64,000 nt of DNA from an uncultured Methanobrevibacter sp. (GCF_900314615.1 NZ_OMWA01000019.1:4018-68017); one strand, 5' to 3'. Positions 17,017 through 27,400 are shown, counted from the first letter of the stretch. Program-made: numbers and translations. Notes: generated from the sequence alone by a model not told the origin.

Positions 17017-17664
17017 ATGGTTGATGAAGAACTTAAACTTGAAACAAAATGTTATGATGCCAACGAATACGGATACCTTTATGGACTGAACAGAAAGATT
17101 CCCGATGAAGAATTTGAAAAGGTAAAACCCTATTTCAGAAAATTCAAAAGAATGGACTTTGTTGAAGGAAATGTTCAGGTAACCGGAAGGCCTGAAGGAT
17201 GGAGATGCCTTGAAAAGGATGTCAGCAAAGTCGAAGAAATACTTGGAATAACAAACACCCTTGAAAAAAGACAAAACAAAGTAAAGGAAACTTTTGCAGA
17301 CCCTATTAAAAAAGCAAACCTTAAGGACAAATCCTATGAATGGCTTACAATGCTTTTTAAAAGCGGTACACGTCCCGAACAGGACCTCTCAAGACTTGCA
17401 GTTCATTCCACAAAAATATATGATCCCCAGGACAGCTTTAAAAATGGAGCTAAAGACGGCGAAGGTGAATTATTCATATATACTCCTCACGGAATGTGGT
17501 ATATCATCAACAATTGCGGAGAGTATTCTGATTTAAGCCTTAATAATGTCCAGTCACCTCACGGAGGAGCTATCGGCTACAGGCTCATGTATGAGGATCT
17601 CGTTGACAGGCTGATTAGAATCTACACTGAAGAAAATGAATACACCGGTGAAAAATTATACTGA
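17017..17664 (+). CDS. Conserved hypothetical protein, 215 residues
   Basis: Charged cytoplasmic protein, start supported by GAGAGTTG upstream. I do not recognise a family. Visible stretches are GRPEGWRCLEKDVSKVEE near residue 60 and the more conserved-looking C-terminal half LFIYTPHGMWYIINNCGEY and SPHGGAIGYRLMYEDL. No signal, membrane helix or cysteine cluster. It is divergent from mdh and converges with a small zinc-ribbon gene. Confidence 0.75.
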   Translation: MVDEELKLETKCYDANEYGYLYGLNRKIPDEEFEKVKPYFRKFKRMDFVEGNVQVTGRPEGWRCLEKDVSKVEEILGITNTLEKRQNKVKETFADPIKKANLKDKSYEWLTMLFKSGTRPEQDLSRLAVHSTKIYDPQDSFKNGAKDGEGELFIYTPHGMWYIINNCGEYSDLSLNNVQSPHGGAIGYRLMYEDLVDRLIRIYTEENEYTGEKLY

Positions 17665-17672
17665 TTTTTCAC

Positions 17673-17933
17673 CTAATTTCTAAACAGAAGATACAGTGAA
17701 ACTGCAAAAAGCACCACAACAACAACTATTGCCAGAATCCAGTTTACAAATGCATATATTAATGCTCCAAGCAAAAAAATTGCCAGATATATCAAAACAC
17801 CAATATTGCTTTTGTGATATATCGAATTGATTCTTCCGATTGAATTGTTATCAAGCTTTAAACCGCAGCCAGCACAGATTTTTTCCTGTGGAGAGATAAT
17901 CTTGTTACAGTTAGGACATCTTTCTACTGACAT
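17673..17933 (-). CDS. Zinc-ribbon membrane protein, 86 residues
   Basis: An N-terminal zinc ribbon (CPNCNKIISPQEKICAGCG) is followed by two hydrophobic helices (about 45-62 and 65-83). A common archaeal layout of unknown function. It ends nine bases from the stop of the convergent 215-residue gene. Confidence 0.75.
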   Translation of the reverse strand: MSVERCPNCNKIISPQEKICAGCGLKLDNNSIGRINSIYHKSNIGVLIYLAIFLLGALIYAFVNWILAIVVVVVLFAVSLYLLFRN

Positions 17934-18020
17934 ATTATATAATTATACATTCAAATTAATTAAATATTTTATAGTTAAAAAATAAAAATGTAACATGATT
18001 ATTATAGGTGGTTTAATTTT

Positions 18021-18818
18021 ATGCAAAAAATAGTAAATGCACATTGTCACATATATCCTGAAAAAATAGCAGATAAAGCAGTAACTGGAATTAGAGACTT
18101 TTATGATTTGGATATGTCACTGAACGGAAAATTGGATGATTTGATAAGAGACGGAAATACAGTTGGAGTAACACACTATCTGGTGCATTCAGTTGCCACT
18201 ACTCCAAAACAGGTCAAATCAATTAATGAATTTATTGCAGAATCCGTGAATACGCATCCGGATTTGTTTACAGGTTTCGGAACACTTCACCCAGACAGCG
18301 AAGACATCCAGGGCGATTTTGATTATCTGATAGAGCTTGGACTTAAAGGAGTAAAACTGCATCCTGACTTTCAGATGTTTGCAATGAATGAAGAAAAAGC
18401 ATTCAGAATCGGAGAAGTTGTAAGCAAAGGCAATGTTCCTATGCTTGTTCACTGCGGAGATTTCAGATACAACTACTCAAATCCTGAACAGATTAAACCC
18501 TTCCTTGACAAGTTTCCAGACATTACATTTATCGGAGCTCATTTTGCAGGATGGAGCATGTGGGAGGAAGCTACCGAAAAGCTTGCCGGAACTCCAAATC
18601 TTTATGTGGATTTAAGCTCAAGTCTTTATGACCTTACACCCGAAACTGCCTTAAGACTGATTCATGCATATGGTGCTGACAGAGTTCTGTGGGGAACCGA
18701 TTATCCTATGTGGGAATCTGAAAGCGAAATGGAATACTTTAACAGGATTGATCTCACAGATGAAGAAAGGGAACTGATTTTATACAAAAACGCTTCCAAA
18801 CTTTTAGGACTCGAATAA
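18021..18818 (+). CDS. Amidohydrolase-family protein (TatD/ACMSD-like)
   Basis: 265 residues, TIM-barrel metal hydrolase. Metal ligand candidates lie in the order expected for the superfamily: AHCHIYP (His8, His10), GVKLHPDFQMF, VHCGDF, GAHFAGW and the late WGTDYP aspartate. The overall type is amidohydrolase_2. The substrate cannot be told. It stands alone, with a GGTGG site before ATG 18021. Confidence 0.88.
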   Translation: MQKIVNAHCHIYPEKIADKAVTGIRDFYDLDMSLNGKLDDLIRDGNTVGVTHYLVHSVATTPKQVKSINEFIAESVNTHPDLFTGFGTLHPDSEDIQGDFDYLIELGLKGVKLHPDFQMFAMNEEKAFRIGEVVSKGNVPMLVHCGDFRYNYSNPEQIKPFLDKFPDITFIGAHFAGWSMWEEATEKLAGTPNLYVDLSSSLYDLTPETALRLIHAYGADRVLWGTDYPMWESESEMEYFNRIDLTDEERELILYKNASKLLGLE

Positions 18819-19121
18819 TCAACAAATTACCATCACCAGAAATTAAAAATGTTTTAATAAATACGAACAAATTTTTTACATAATCACAATTTATATCACA
18901 AAACCACTTAAAAAACTATAAATTTTTCATATTTTTTCTTTCTCAAAATTAATTGATATTACCTACTTTTAATTTAAATTTAGTATTTATTGCATTTAAC
19001 AGTTAAAGTTTGTCTAAACAAAATTTTAAGCATTTTAAAAAGATTTATATATTAAAAAAGACCAAATATTTATTTGCAATGTAGATGTTTTTAGTTTAAT
19101 TATAATTTTAGGAGGCACACT
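18819..19121. other. Intergenic region with promoter for the V4R regulator
   Basis: About 300 AT-rich bases. A TATA-like box, TTTATATATT, lies at 19044-19053; a transcript starting some 25 bases on would have a leader of about 45 bases ending in the strong ribosome site AGGAGGCACACT. Nothing coding was seen. Confidence 0.5.
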
Positions 19122-19889
19122 ATGACTACCTCAAACCCGATACAAATAATATTAAACGATAATAAAACAAACCAGCAGATGGTCGGAATTGACATCATTA
19201 AAAGTCCAATGAAATATGAAATTCTCGACCTGCTTAGACACGACGAAATGAACTTCGAAGAAATAGTTGAAAATACATCTAAATCCAAAGCCAGCGTATC
19301 TATGCATCTAAGGGATTTACGCGAAGAAGGGATTGTGAACTATAAAGCAGACCCCCGCGACAATAGAAAAAAGATTTTCTATTTGAATGCCGATTTTTTA
19401 GGATCAATTGATTCTAAACAAATCAAGAAAAACTATAAAAACCAGACTAAATTATTGATAGACGAGTTTATTCAACAGGGCGAAATAAACTACGTTACAT
19501 TGCTGACCCATACCTTCAAATCCATTTTAATGGAATACGGGATGGATATTTCCCCAATTTTGCAGAAAATCGGAAATTACATTGGCGAATACCTGTTCAG
19601 CCAATTATACGACGAAAATCTGGAAAACTTCCTGGACAATATATCCCTATACTGGAGAGAAAATAATTTAGGCGAAATACAATTCGATACTGAAAACAAA
19701 ATACGAATAACTTGCATAGATTGTTTTGAATCATTCAATTTTCCAAAATCAGGACTGCCTATATGCAATCTGGAAAAAGGAATGCTAGAAAAACTTTTCA
19801 ATAGCTATTTCAAACTCGATTTAAACATTGAAGAAGTTAAATGTTATTCAATGGGCGATGGAAAATGTGTTTATGAAATTCAACCCTAA
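19122..19889 (+). CDS. MsvR-like regulator: winged helix plus V4R domain
   Basis: 255 residues. Residues ~20-95 form a winged helix (FEEIVENTSKSKASVSMHLR, then KADPRDNRKKIFYLN). Residues ~110-255 form a V4R domain with cysteines in ITCIDCFESF, GLPICNLE, EEVKCYSM and GDGKCVYE. This is the plan of MsvR, a methanogen redox-sensing regulator whose V4R cysteines switch DNA binding. The cysteine-rich end fits a redox sensor. It is followed by a small gene 31 bases on, likely cotranscribed. Confidence 0.85.
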   Translation: MTTSNPIQIILNDNKTNQQMVGIDIIKSPMKYEILDLLRHDEMNFEEIVENTSKSKASVSMHLRDLREEGIVNYKADPRDNRKKIFYLNADFLGSIDSKQIKKNYKNQTKLLIDEFIQQGEINYVTLLTHTFKSILMEYGMDISPILQKIGNYIGEYLFSQLYDENLENFLDNISLYWRENNLGEIQFDTENKIRITCIDCFESFNFPKSGLPICNLEKGMLEKLFNSYFKLDLNIEEVKCYSMGDGKCVYEIQP

Positions 19890-19920
19890 AATAGTTAAAC
19901 CAATAATGAGGCGGAAAAAA

Positions 19921-20184
19921 ATGACTACTCTTAAAGACATACTAGAAAAAAACATTGCCGATGTCAAAAAAGCGCAACTGATTGGAATAATCCTTCAAGA
20001 GCAAGGATTTAAATGTTTTGTTGAAGTTGATTCAAAATACATCAGAATTGAGGAACTTAAAAATCATCATAGCCTTACAAAAGAAAATCTCAGTACCATA
20101 CTTGAACTAAAAGACATTGAAATTGCAAAATTGAGAACTGAAATAGGGATGTTTAATATTTTCTACATCCCTATCTCTTCATGA
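19921..20184 (+). CDS. Small protein downstream of the V4R regulator
   Basis: 87 residues from ATG 19921, preceded by GAGGCGG. It begins MTTLKDILEKNIADVKKAQ; the middle looks alpha/beta, and the end is a helix followed by NIFYIPISS. Not recognised. It converges with and overlaps the NUDIX gene by 14 bases. Its coupling to the MsvR-like gene suggests a linked role, but nothing in the sequence shows it. Confidence 0.65.
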   Translation: MTTLKDILEKNIADVKKAQLIGIILQEQGFKCFVEVDSKYIRIEELKNHHSLTKENLSTILELKDIEIAKLRTEIGMFNIFYIPISS

Positions 20185-20590
20185 AAGCATTGACTGCTGG
20201 CGGTGTCAAAAGCCCGTCAGCAATCATTTTATAAACTTCATCCCAGCTGAACCATCCATATTCATCATGTTCTCTGCTGATTTTAACATCACTGCTTTTG
20301 CATGTAACCTTCATAATCAGCTGAATTGATTTTATCTCTTCAGAGGTTTTGCATGCTGTATAATCATTTCTAACTACATTATACAGTGATTCAATATCCA
20401 CTTCAAGGCCTGTTTCCTCAAGGTATTCCCTTCGAAGAGCGTCATCAAAATATTCGCATTTTTTAACCTTGCCCCCGGGAATTTCCCATTTACCTGCATC
20501 ATGAGCTGATTTGGATCTTATTTTTAAAAGCAAAACCTTACCTTCAAATTCGCATATTCCTCTAACGGCAAGTCCCCACATAGTCATCAT
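20171..20590 (-). CDS. NUDIX hydrolase
   Basis: 139 residues from ATG 20590; a second ATG follows at once (20587). The NUDIX box is complete: GGKVKKCEYFDDALRREYLE followed by ETGLEV, giving the magnesium-binding REYLEE glutamates. Upstream KSAHDAGKWEIPGGK is typical of the MutT/NudG-like group that cleans or salvages nucleotides; the exact substrate is unknown. Near the end, EHDEYGWFSWDEV is the usual C-terminal strand. Confidence 0.88.
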   Translation of the reverse strand: MMTMWGLAVRGICEFEGKVLLLKIRSKSAHDAGKWEIPGGKVKKCEYFDDALRREYLEETGLEVDIESLYNVVRNDYTACKTSEEIKSIQLIMKVTCKSSDVKISREHDEYGWFSWDEVYKMIADGLLTPPAVNAFMKR

Positions 20591-20640
20591 AATACCACTC
20601 AAAAAACAGTTTAGATAATCTCCAAGACAATACTCAGAAC

Positions 20641-20670
20641 AAAAAAAATAATTAAGGGATGAAATCCCTT
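20641..20670 (-). terminator. Hairpin-T terminator after the GGGtGRT gene
   Basis: AAGGGAT (20654-20660) and ATCCCTT (20664-20670) form a 7-bp stem; the minus strand continues with a T-rich tail. It overlaps the stop codon of the gene at 20669. Confidence 0.65.
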
Positions 20671-21667
20671 ATTTCATAGCTTTCTCAACAGCAACTGCAA
20701 CAGCTACAGAAGCTCCGACCATAGGATTGTTACCCATTCCAATCAATCCCATCATTTCCACGTGAGCAGGGACGGAAGATGATCCAGCAAACTGTGCATC
20801 TGAGTGCATTCTTCCTAAAGTATCTGTCATACCGTATGATGCCGGTCCTGCAGCCATGTTGTCAGGGTGGAGTGTTCTTCCTGTTCCTCCTCCTGATGCG
20901 ACTGAGAAGTATTTTTTGCCCTGCAAGATACATTCTTTTTTGTATGTTCCGGCAACTGGATGCTGGAAACGTGTAGGGTTTGTTGAGTTACCTGTAATTG
21001 ATACGTCAACTCCTTCAAGATGCATGATAGCTACTCCTTCACGTACATCATCAGCACCATAACATCTTACTTTTGCCCTTTCACCATCAGAATAAGCTTT
21101 TTCCTTAACTACTTTAACTTCGCCGGTAAAGTAGTCAAATTCAGTTTCAACATGAGTGAATCCGTTGATTCTGGATATGATTAATGCTGCATCTTTTCCA
21201 AGACCGTTCAATATTACTCTTAAAGGTTTTTCTCTTACCTCATTTGCAGAGTTTGCAATACCGATAGCTCCTTCAGCAGCTGCAAAACTTTCGTGACCTG
21301 CAAGGAATGCGAAACATTCACTTTCATCACTTAAAAGCATTGATGCAAGGTTTCCGTGTCCTAATCCTACTTGCCTGTCATCAGCTACACTTCCAGGAAT
21401 ACAGAATGCCTGAAGACCTTCACCTATTGCCTTTGCAGCTTCAGATGCTTTGATGCATCCCTGTTTTATAGCTATTGCAGCTCCAAGAGTGTATGCCCAG
21501 CAGGCATTTTCAAAACAGATTGGCTGAACGCCTTTGACAATTTCATAAGGGTCGAATCCTTTGTCAAGACAAATCTGTTTAGCTTCCTGGAGGTCTTTTA
21601 TGCCATATTTTTCTAAAACCGGAGTGATCTGGTCAATTCTTCTTTCATAACTTTCAAATAAGCTCAT
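20669..21667 (-). CDS. GGGtGRT protein
   Basis: 332 residues from ATG 21667, which follows GAGGAG. The family is named for its glycine motif, present here as SGGGTGRTLHPDNMAAG. Also visible is a Gly/Ala-rich N-terminal part (YTLGAAIAIKQGCIKASEAA). Known genomic habit: it is encoded beside a NifU-like iron-sulfur scaffold, as here. Biochemical role unknown. The last residues are followed by a terminator. Confidence 0.85.
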   Translation of the reverse strand: MSLFESYERRIDQITPVLEKYGIKDLQEAKQICLDKGFDPYEIVKGVQPICFENACWAYTLGAAIAIKQGCIKASEAAKAIGEGLQAFCIPGSVADDRQVGLGHGNLASMLLSDESECFAFLAGHESFAAAEGAIGIANSANEVREKPLRVILNGLGKDAALIISRINGFTHVETEFDYFTGEVKVVKEKAYSDGERAKVRCYGADDVREGVAIMHLEGVDVSITGNSTNPTRFQHPVAGTYKKECILQGKKYFSVASGGGTGRTLHPDNMAAGPASYGMTDTLGRMHSDAQFAGSSSVPAHVEMMGLIGMGNNPMVGASVAVAVAVEKAMK

Positions 21668-21668
21668 T

Positions 21669-22361
21669 TTATTCACTCCTCGGATCTATTTTTTTAGCTG
21701 CATCATCAAATCTTCCGTACTGGCCTGTTGCATTGTCAATAGCTTCCATAGGGTCAACACCTTCTTTGATTTGATCAAGCATTACGCCTAAGTTAATGTA
21801 TTTGTAACCTATAATTTCATCATCGCTGTCAAGGCCTATTTCTGTAATGTATCCTTCTGTAAGTTCAAGATACCTTGGACCTTTTTCTTTGGTTGAATAT
21901 ATTGTTCCTACCTGGCTTCTGTGACCTTTTCCCAAGTCTTCAAGTCCAGCACCGATTTGAAGACCTCCTTCAGAGAATGCTGACTGAGTTCTTCCGTATA
22001 CAATCTGGAGGAACAGTTCACGCATTGCAGTGTTGATTGCATCACAGACCAAATCGGTGTTCAATGCTTCAAGAATTGTTTTTCCAACAAGAATTTCACC
22101 AGCCATTGCTGCTGAGTGAGTCATTCCTGAACAACCTAATGTTTCTACCAATGCTTCTTCTATTATACCCTCTTTAACATTTAAAGTTAATTTACAACAT
22201 CCTTGCTGCGGTGCGCACCAGCCGATACCGTGAGTGAAACCTGAAATATCAGATACTTCTTTTGCTTTAACCCATTTTCCTTCTTCAGGAATTGGAGCAG
22301 GGTCATGATTTGCACCTTTTCTAACAAGACACATATTTTCAATTTCTGTTGAATATATCAT
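21669..22361 (-). CDS. NifU-like iron-sulfur scaffold protein
   Basis: 230 residues with a GGAGAAAG ribosome site. The core WCAPQQGCCKLTLNV followed by ETLGCSGMTHSAAMAGEIL carries the scaffold cysteines in a NifU/IscU-like arrangement. The C-terminal part (YGRTQSAFSEGGLQIGAG) is specific to the type paired with GGGtGRT. The stop is only one base from the partner's ATG, so the two are coupled. A role in Fe-S assembly or a related flavin/metal maturation is inferred. Confidence 0.85.
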   Translation of the reverse strand: MIYSTEIENMCLVRKGANHDPAPIPEEGKWVKAKEVSDISGFTHGIGWCAPQQGCCKLTLNVKEGIIEEALVETLGCSGMTHSAAMAGEILVGKTILEALNTDLVCDAINTAMRELFLQIVYGRTQSAFSEGGLQIGAGLEDLGKGHRSQVGTIYSTKEKGPRYLELTEGYITEIGLDSDDEIIGYKYINLGVMLDQIKEGVDPMEAIDNATGQYGRFDDAAKKIDPRSE

Positions 22362-22498
22362 CTTCTTTCTCCAAATAATTTTTACTGTTTTAATATATCT
22401 GGTTTTTAATTAAAGTATTTTTGCAAACTTCCCGATGTTAAATATATTTAACATAAATATTAAGTATAATGAAAATTATAAGTTTTTTTGGTGATAAC

Positions 22499-22795
22499 AT
22501 GGATTTCATATTAGTTTTAGCAAATATTGAACCAAAAGAAGGTTGTCAAGATAGTATTATAGAAGTTGCCGATGAATTGATATTTGAAACCTTACAGGAA
22601 GAAGGTAATATTGATTATAAACTTTTAAAATCTATAAATGATGATTGTTTGACATTTGTTGAAAAATGGGAATCATTAGATGTTCTTAAAAGACATATGG
22701 CATCCCCTCACTTTTTAAACTTCGGCGAAGAAAGTGAAGAATTTATCAAAAATATGACTATTCAAGTTATAGGTGCTGATGAACTCAGCCTATAA
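22499..22795 (+). CDS. Antibiotic biosynthesis monooxygenase-type (ABM) protein
   Basis: 98 residues from ATG 22499; GGTGATAAC directly before it decides against the ATG at 22469. A ferredoxin-like ABM fold is indicated by FILVLANIEPKEG, the central FVEKWESLDVLKRHMASPH (the family's conserved helix) and a final strand. Such proteins, e.g. quinol monooxygenases, work as dimers without cofactor; the substrate here is unknown. Confidence 0.85.
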   Translation: MDFILVLANIEPKEGCQDSIIEVADELIFETLQEEGNIDYKLLKSINDDCLTFVEKWESLDVLKRHMASPHFLNFGEESEEFIKNMTIQVIGADELSL

Positions 22796-22987
22796 TTCTA
22801 TTTTTTATTTTATAAATGTAGATAATCAAATTCAAATTTTTTAATTTAAACTATTTCTTTTATAATTTTAATGAAAGATTCATTTAAACTGATAAGTTTT
22901 ATATTAACTATTAAAATTATCAATTACTTCTTTTAGAATTGGATAATGGAATTTACAGAAAAAAATAAGAAGATGAAAATTTCATCA

Positions 22988-23227
22988 TTAATTTACGGTA
23001 ATGCAGTCATTAGGACAAATTGCCATGCATACCTTGCAGCTCCTGCATACCTGTGCGTCACGGACTGTTGAAACCTCATCGACAATCATCAAAACATTGT
23101 TAGGACATGCAATGGAGCATTTCTCACAACCATCACATTCATCAGTGTTAATGTCAATGTGGCAATCCTCAACTACTTCTTCAGTTTTATCTTTCTTGTT
23201 TCTTTTAAAAAATGAACCTAAACCCAT
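22988..23227 (-). CDS. Two-cluster 4Fe-4S ferredoxin
   Basis: 79 residues from ATG 23227, one base away from the stop of the upstream membrane gene (TGATATG). Clusters: CDGCEKCSIACPNN and CRSCKVCMAICPND, each CxxCxxCxxxCP. A basic N-terminal stretch (FFKRNKKDK) precedes them. Electron carrier in the cytoplasm; coupling to the 5TM protein suggests that the two belong together, which is unusual. Confidence 0.88.
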   Translation of the reverse strand: MGLGSFFKRNKKDKTEEVVEDCHIDINTDECDGCEKCSIACPNNVLMIVDEVSTVRDAQVCRSCKVCMAICPNDCITVN

Positions 23228-23228
23228 A

Positions 23229-24239
23229 TCAGTCACTCTCTTTTGATTTGTTTTCATTCAGTTTCTCTTCCAGTTTCTCAATCCGTTCTTCATATTTTTT
23301 TAAGGAAGTTTTTAACTCTTCAAGTTCAGTTTCAGGATCTTTATCATCGTCAGATTCCTCATCTCTTGTTTCAGATATAACCAGCTTAAAGAGAATTATT
23401 CCGACAACAGCTGCAAATGCCATAGGTGCATAGATATTAAGGATTATAGGAATACTTTCTACTCCGCAGCAGACGATAATCATCAGCATTTCAAAACCAA
23501 TAAATAAAAACATTAGAATTGCTGATTGGTGAGTTCTTAAAAATCTTTTTCCATTCCAGATATATACAGCACTTGAGAGAAATCCGCAGATGACTGTTGA
23601 AATAGCACATGGAACAACAGTAAGGCCTCCCAGACATAATCTTAAAGCACCACAGAGAAAAGCCGTTGGAATTCCTACAATAGGTCCTCCGAACATTCCT
23701 GCCATCATTACAGTCATAGTCCTCACATTAGATGAATAACTTCCATAATCCAGAGACATGAATGTTGCAAGAAAGCCCAACATCAAGAAAAATATCATAC
23801 AGAAAATTTTATCCCTGCGAGTGTAGTCACGGACAATAAGAGATTTCATAAATTTCAGCCTGATTGCTAAAATCAAGATAATCAGAACAATTGCCAAAAT
23901 CATGAACATATCAACGAAAGGTTCCAAAGAGAGAAAATCATTAGCTATTGAATTAAAATATGATACTGACAGACCCAACATACCCATTATGAGAAGATAT
24001 CCTATTTCATATAATGCACTGTCACCCAATGACCTTAATCTTGGCAGTCTTGAAGATATAAAACCGAATATGATTAGAACTGAAGCTATTGTAGCGTAAT
24101 TTTCCAAATCAGAAATAGAAAATTGAAAAACATTTTTTGAAGATTCTAAAATTATAATTACCCATAATGCCACATTCACTATCAGCAGCAGCAGATAGGT
24201 TAACTTAATTTTATTGTCCAGCTTGTTAATAGTCTTCAT
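23229..24239 (-). CDS. LytS-type 5TM receptor-like membrane protein without kinase
   Basis: 336 residues. Eight or more hydrophobic helices fill residues ~10-285. The region GMFGGPIVGIPTAFLCGALR and LGGLTVVPCAISTVICGFLS matches the 5TMR-LYT sensor module of LytS. Instead of a histidine kinase the C-terminus is a charged coiled coil of about 50 residues (ELEELKTSLKKYEERIEKL). So it may sense a ligand and signal by contact, or the family name may be misleading. Its stop is coupled to the ferredoxin start. Confidence 0.75.
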   Translation of the reverse strand: MKTINKLDNKIKLTYLLLLIVNVALWVIIILESSKNVFQFSISDLENYATIASVLIIFGFISSRLPRLRSLGDSALYEIGYLLIMGMLGLSVSYFNSIANDFLSLEPFVDMFMILAIVLIILILAIRLKFMKSLIVRDYTRRDKIFCMIFFLMLGFLATFMSLDYGSYSSNVRTMTVMMAGMFGGPIVGIPTAFLCGALRLCLGGLTVVPCAISTVICGFLSSAVYIWNGKRFLRTHQSAILMFLFIGFEMLMIIVCCGVESIPIILNIYAPMAFAAVVGIILFKLVISETRDEESDDDKDPETELEELKTSLKKYEERIEKLEEKLNENKSKESD

Positions 24240-24370
24240 ATGATATCCTCATAATCAAAAGTCAGTTAATATTAATTTAATCAAACAACTATTTAAAAAA
24301 TTTTATTTGAACAATAAATTTTTTAAAAACATTGATAAATTGTAAAAAAAATAGTGAAAAATAATTTAAA

Positions 24371-24407
24371 ATAAAAAAAAGAAATAAGTGATTTTGGTCA
24401 CTTATTT
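24371..24407 (-). terminator. Hairpin-T terminator after the giant adhesin
   Basis: Perfect 10-bp stem AAATAAGTGA (24382-24391) / TCACTTATTT (24398-24407); the minus strand then reads into a T-rich tail. The stem includes the stop codon. Confidence 0.75.
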
Positions 24408-27400
24408 AACAGTAATTTTAACCTTTTTAGTTACTTTATTGAAATTGGAGTTTCCGGAATATGTAACAACAGCTGTGAAAGCTCCTTTTTTAGTTAATTT
24501 GGTAAGTTTAAATGTTGCCTGTCCTTTTGTGTTTGTAGTAGCCTTATATGTTTTACCGTTGACTTTTATGGTGATTTTCTGTTTTTTATAAACTTTGTTT
24601 TTATTTGTTTTTAAGGTAACCACGTATTTTTTGGTCTTATCTTTAACTTTAAAGGTCTTTTTAGCTGCAGTTAATTTCGGAGTTGCCTTTTTAACTACAA
24701 CTTTAACTGTCTTTGTAATTCCGTCAATATTGTCTTCGCCGGCATAGGTTATTTCTGCATAATAGGTTTTTGCACCTAATGATGCAGGAACTGTGATTTC
24801 AGCATCTCCTTCACTTGAAATTACAGCAGGATAAACTTTATTGTTCAATTTGACAGTTATAATACTTCCGGCCAGAATATTGCCTCTGGTATCTTTCAGT
24901 GTCATGACAATCTTTTTGCTGGTTCCGTAAGTGGTTGTAACACCTGAAGCTGTTAAAACAGATGCAATTCTGTAAACTGTAAATGGAGTGGATTTTGAAA
25001 CTGGATTGTATGCATCATTTCCATTATAGGTAACTTTAACCTGATATTCACCAGGGTCAATACCGTCAAGTATACATTCTCCGCCTTCGAGTGGAATTTC
25101 ATAAAGTTCTCCATTATCAAATACAAATTCAACAACACCTGTAGCTGCTTTCGGTAAAACAACTTTTAAAACATTTACTCCATCCTTTTTAACTACAGAT
25201 ACATCAAATGTTGGAGTTGATTTTGTAATAACCAGTTTGGAATCTTTGATTTCTCCGGTAACAGGATTTACAGCAGATACAGTATATTCGCCTTTATCCA
25301 AAGTAGGTTCGAAAGTTGCAATACCTTCGCTGCTGGTTGTTTGTTTGTATTCCTGATTACCTACTTTAAATGTAACCTGAGTATTTTTGATTAGATTACC
25401 GTTAGTGTCCCTGAATTCCGCACTCAATTTTGAGTATGAAACATCTTCAGTACTACTTGTGACAGTAATTGTCGATTTTACAGTAATTTCAGAAAAAACA
25501 GTCTTATCGTCGAAACTGCAGTATACACTGTAAGTTCCAGGGTTTAATTTTTCATTAAGTGTAGCAACACCCCTACTGTCAGTTGTAATATTATATACTT
25601 TATCAGCGATAGTCACGGTTACAGTTTCACCGCTGACAGGGTTATTGAAGTTAGTTAAAGTAACTGCGAATTTTTCAGAACCACCATAATATTTTGTTAC
25701 TATTGGGGCAGTTATTGTGTAGTTTGTATGCTCATAAGTAAAATTCATAGTCTCTGACATAATATTGTTGAAGTTAGGATCTCCGATATAATTCGCATAT
25801 ACATCATATGAACCTTCATCAAGAACGATTAATGCAAGTATTGCTTGACCTCCTTCAATAATAGTGACATACTTATTTGACCCCATAGTAAATATAACAT
25901 TACCGACTGCAGAAGTCTGTGTGAAACTAGCAGTTATAAATACAGAATCTCCACGTTTGGATTTAGAAATTGAAAGTGTAGGAGTTGTTTTAAAGATTGT
26001 TATCTTTGACTGTTTTTTCTCACCGTTGTACAGGTTTACAGCTGTAACAGTGTGAGTTCCGACAGGCAGGTCAACATCTGCACTTGCATATCCGTATTCA
26101 TCAGTGACTGCTCCATATTCTTTTCCGTTAACAATGAATTTAACATCTTTATTTTCCAGAGGTTTTAAATCAGTTCCGACATAATAGTTGAAAGTTGCCT
26201 CTACTTTGGAATCTAAATACTGACCGCTTAAATCATCCATATCAATTGTGGATTCAACGAAAAGATATTTCATTAATGACTGACCTTTGTATTCAAATAA
26301 TACCACATATTCACCCACTTCCAAATCAGGTCTGAAAATAGCTTGTCCATTTTCATCAGTTGTAGCATTATATTTTATATTTCCTATTGTTGCATAAACG
26401 ACTTCGCCTTTGACACCAACCCATTTTACTTTGCCATTTTCAGTTTCTTTTTTAAGTATAGTAGCTATAGTTCCTGCACTGCCGTAATAACCTAAAAAAT
26501 CACTTGAAGATAATGTATATGGATTTTCGGTGACTGAAAATTCTCTTGTGTCTGAAGAAACTTTAAAGTTGCCGTCACCTGAAAAAATTGCAGATACTGT
26601 ATAATCTCCGTTTGCAAAGGCATTGGCTAGTGTATAACTAGCATAAGCAACAATCCTATTTTCATCATTTATACGTGTATAATTGGCATTAGCTTTATAC
26701 ACTTTATCCCCAATAACGAAATTGACATGAGGATTATTTTTTTCGAAACGTGTCATTACAGTAAGAGTTGCATTAGTATCAATAAATGCGTTAAATGTGA
26801 CTGAAGAACCTGACTGAGTAATTGAAAGTATACATGATGTATCTACAGGCATTATATCCAATAGGAACTGTTTTTTCTCACCGGTGACAGGGTTTGAAAC
26901 TGATACTAAATATTTGGACACTGGTAAGCTAACTTTAGAGGAAGCTCCACCTGCAGCATCAGTGATTGCATCAGCTTTAGTGTTAAACTGAGCATTTACT
27001 CCATAAAGATCAATATCGAATGTAACTTTTGCATTTGTAAGAGCATTACCGTCAGTATTTAAAAAGGATGCTGAAATTTGAGAATCACCATATTCCTGAG
27101 TGAGATCATTGGTAACAATTGTTGATAAAACTGTGAATTTGGATGTTGCAACTTTTCCACCATATACAGCAGAAATCTGATATGTTCCAACAGTCAAGTT
27201 CAAATCACGGACAATCTGACCGTTAGCATCACTTTTTGCTACAGTGTATTCTTTTCCATTTACTAAAATTCTAACATTTGCACCGCTTAAAGCTTTACCG
27301 TCGTTAGTTAATGTAACTGCATAATTTCCAGATGCTCCATAGAATTTAGATACATCATTTGCCTGAATAACTAAATCTGCCTGAGGAGTTTTGACTACAT

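Noticed and set aside
19828..19920. Upstream extension of the 87-residue gene
   Set aside because: It would overlap the end of the regulator by more than 60 bases; GAGGCGG points to ATG 19921.
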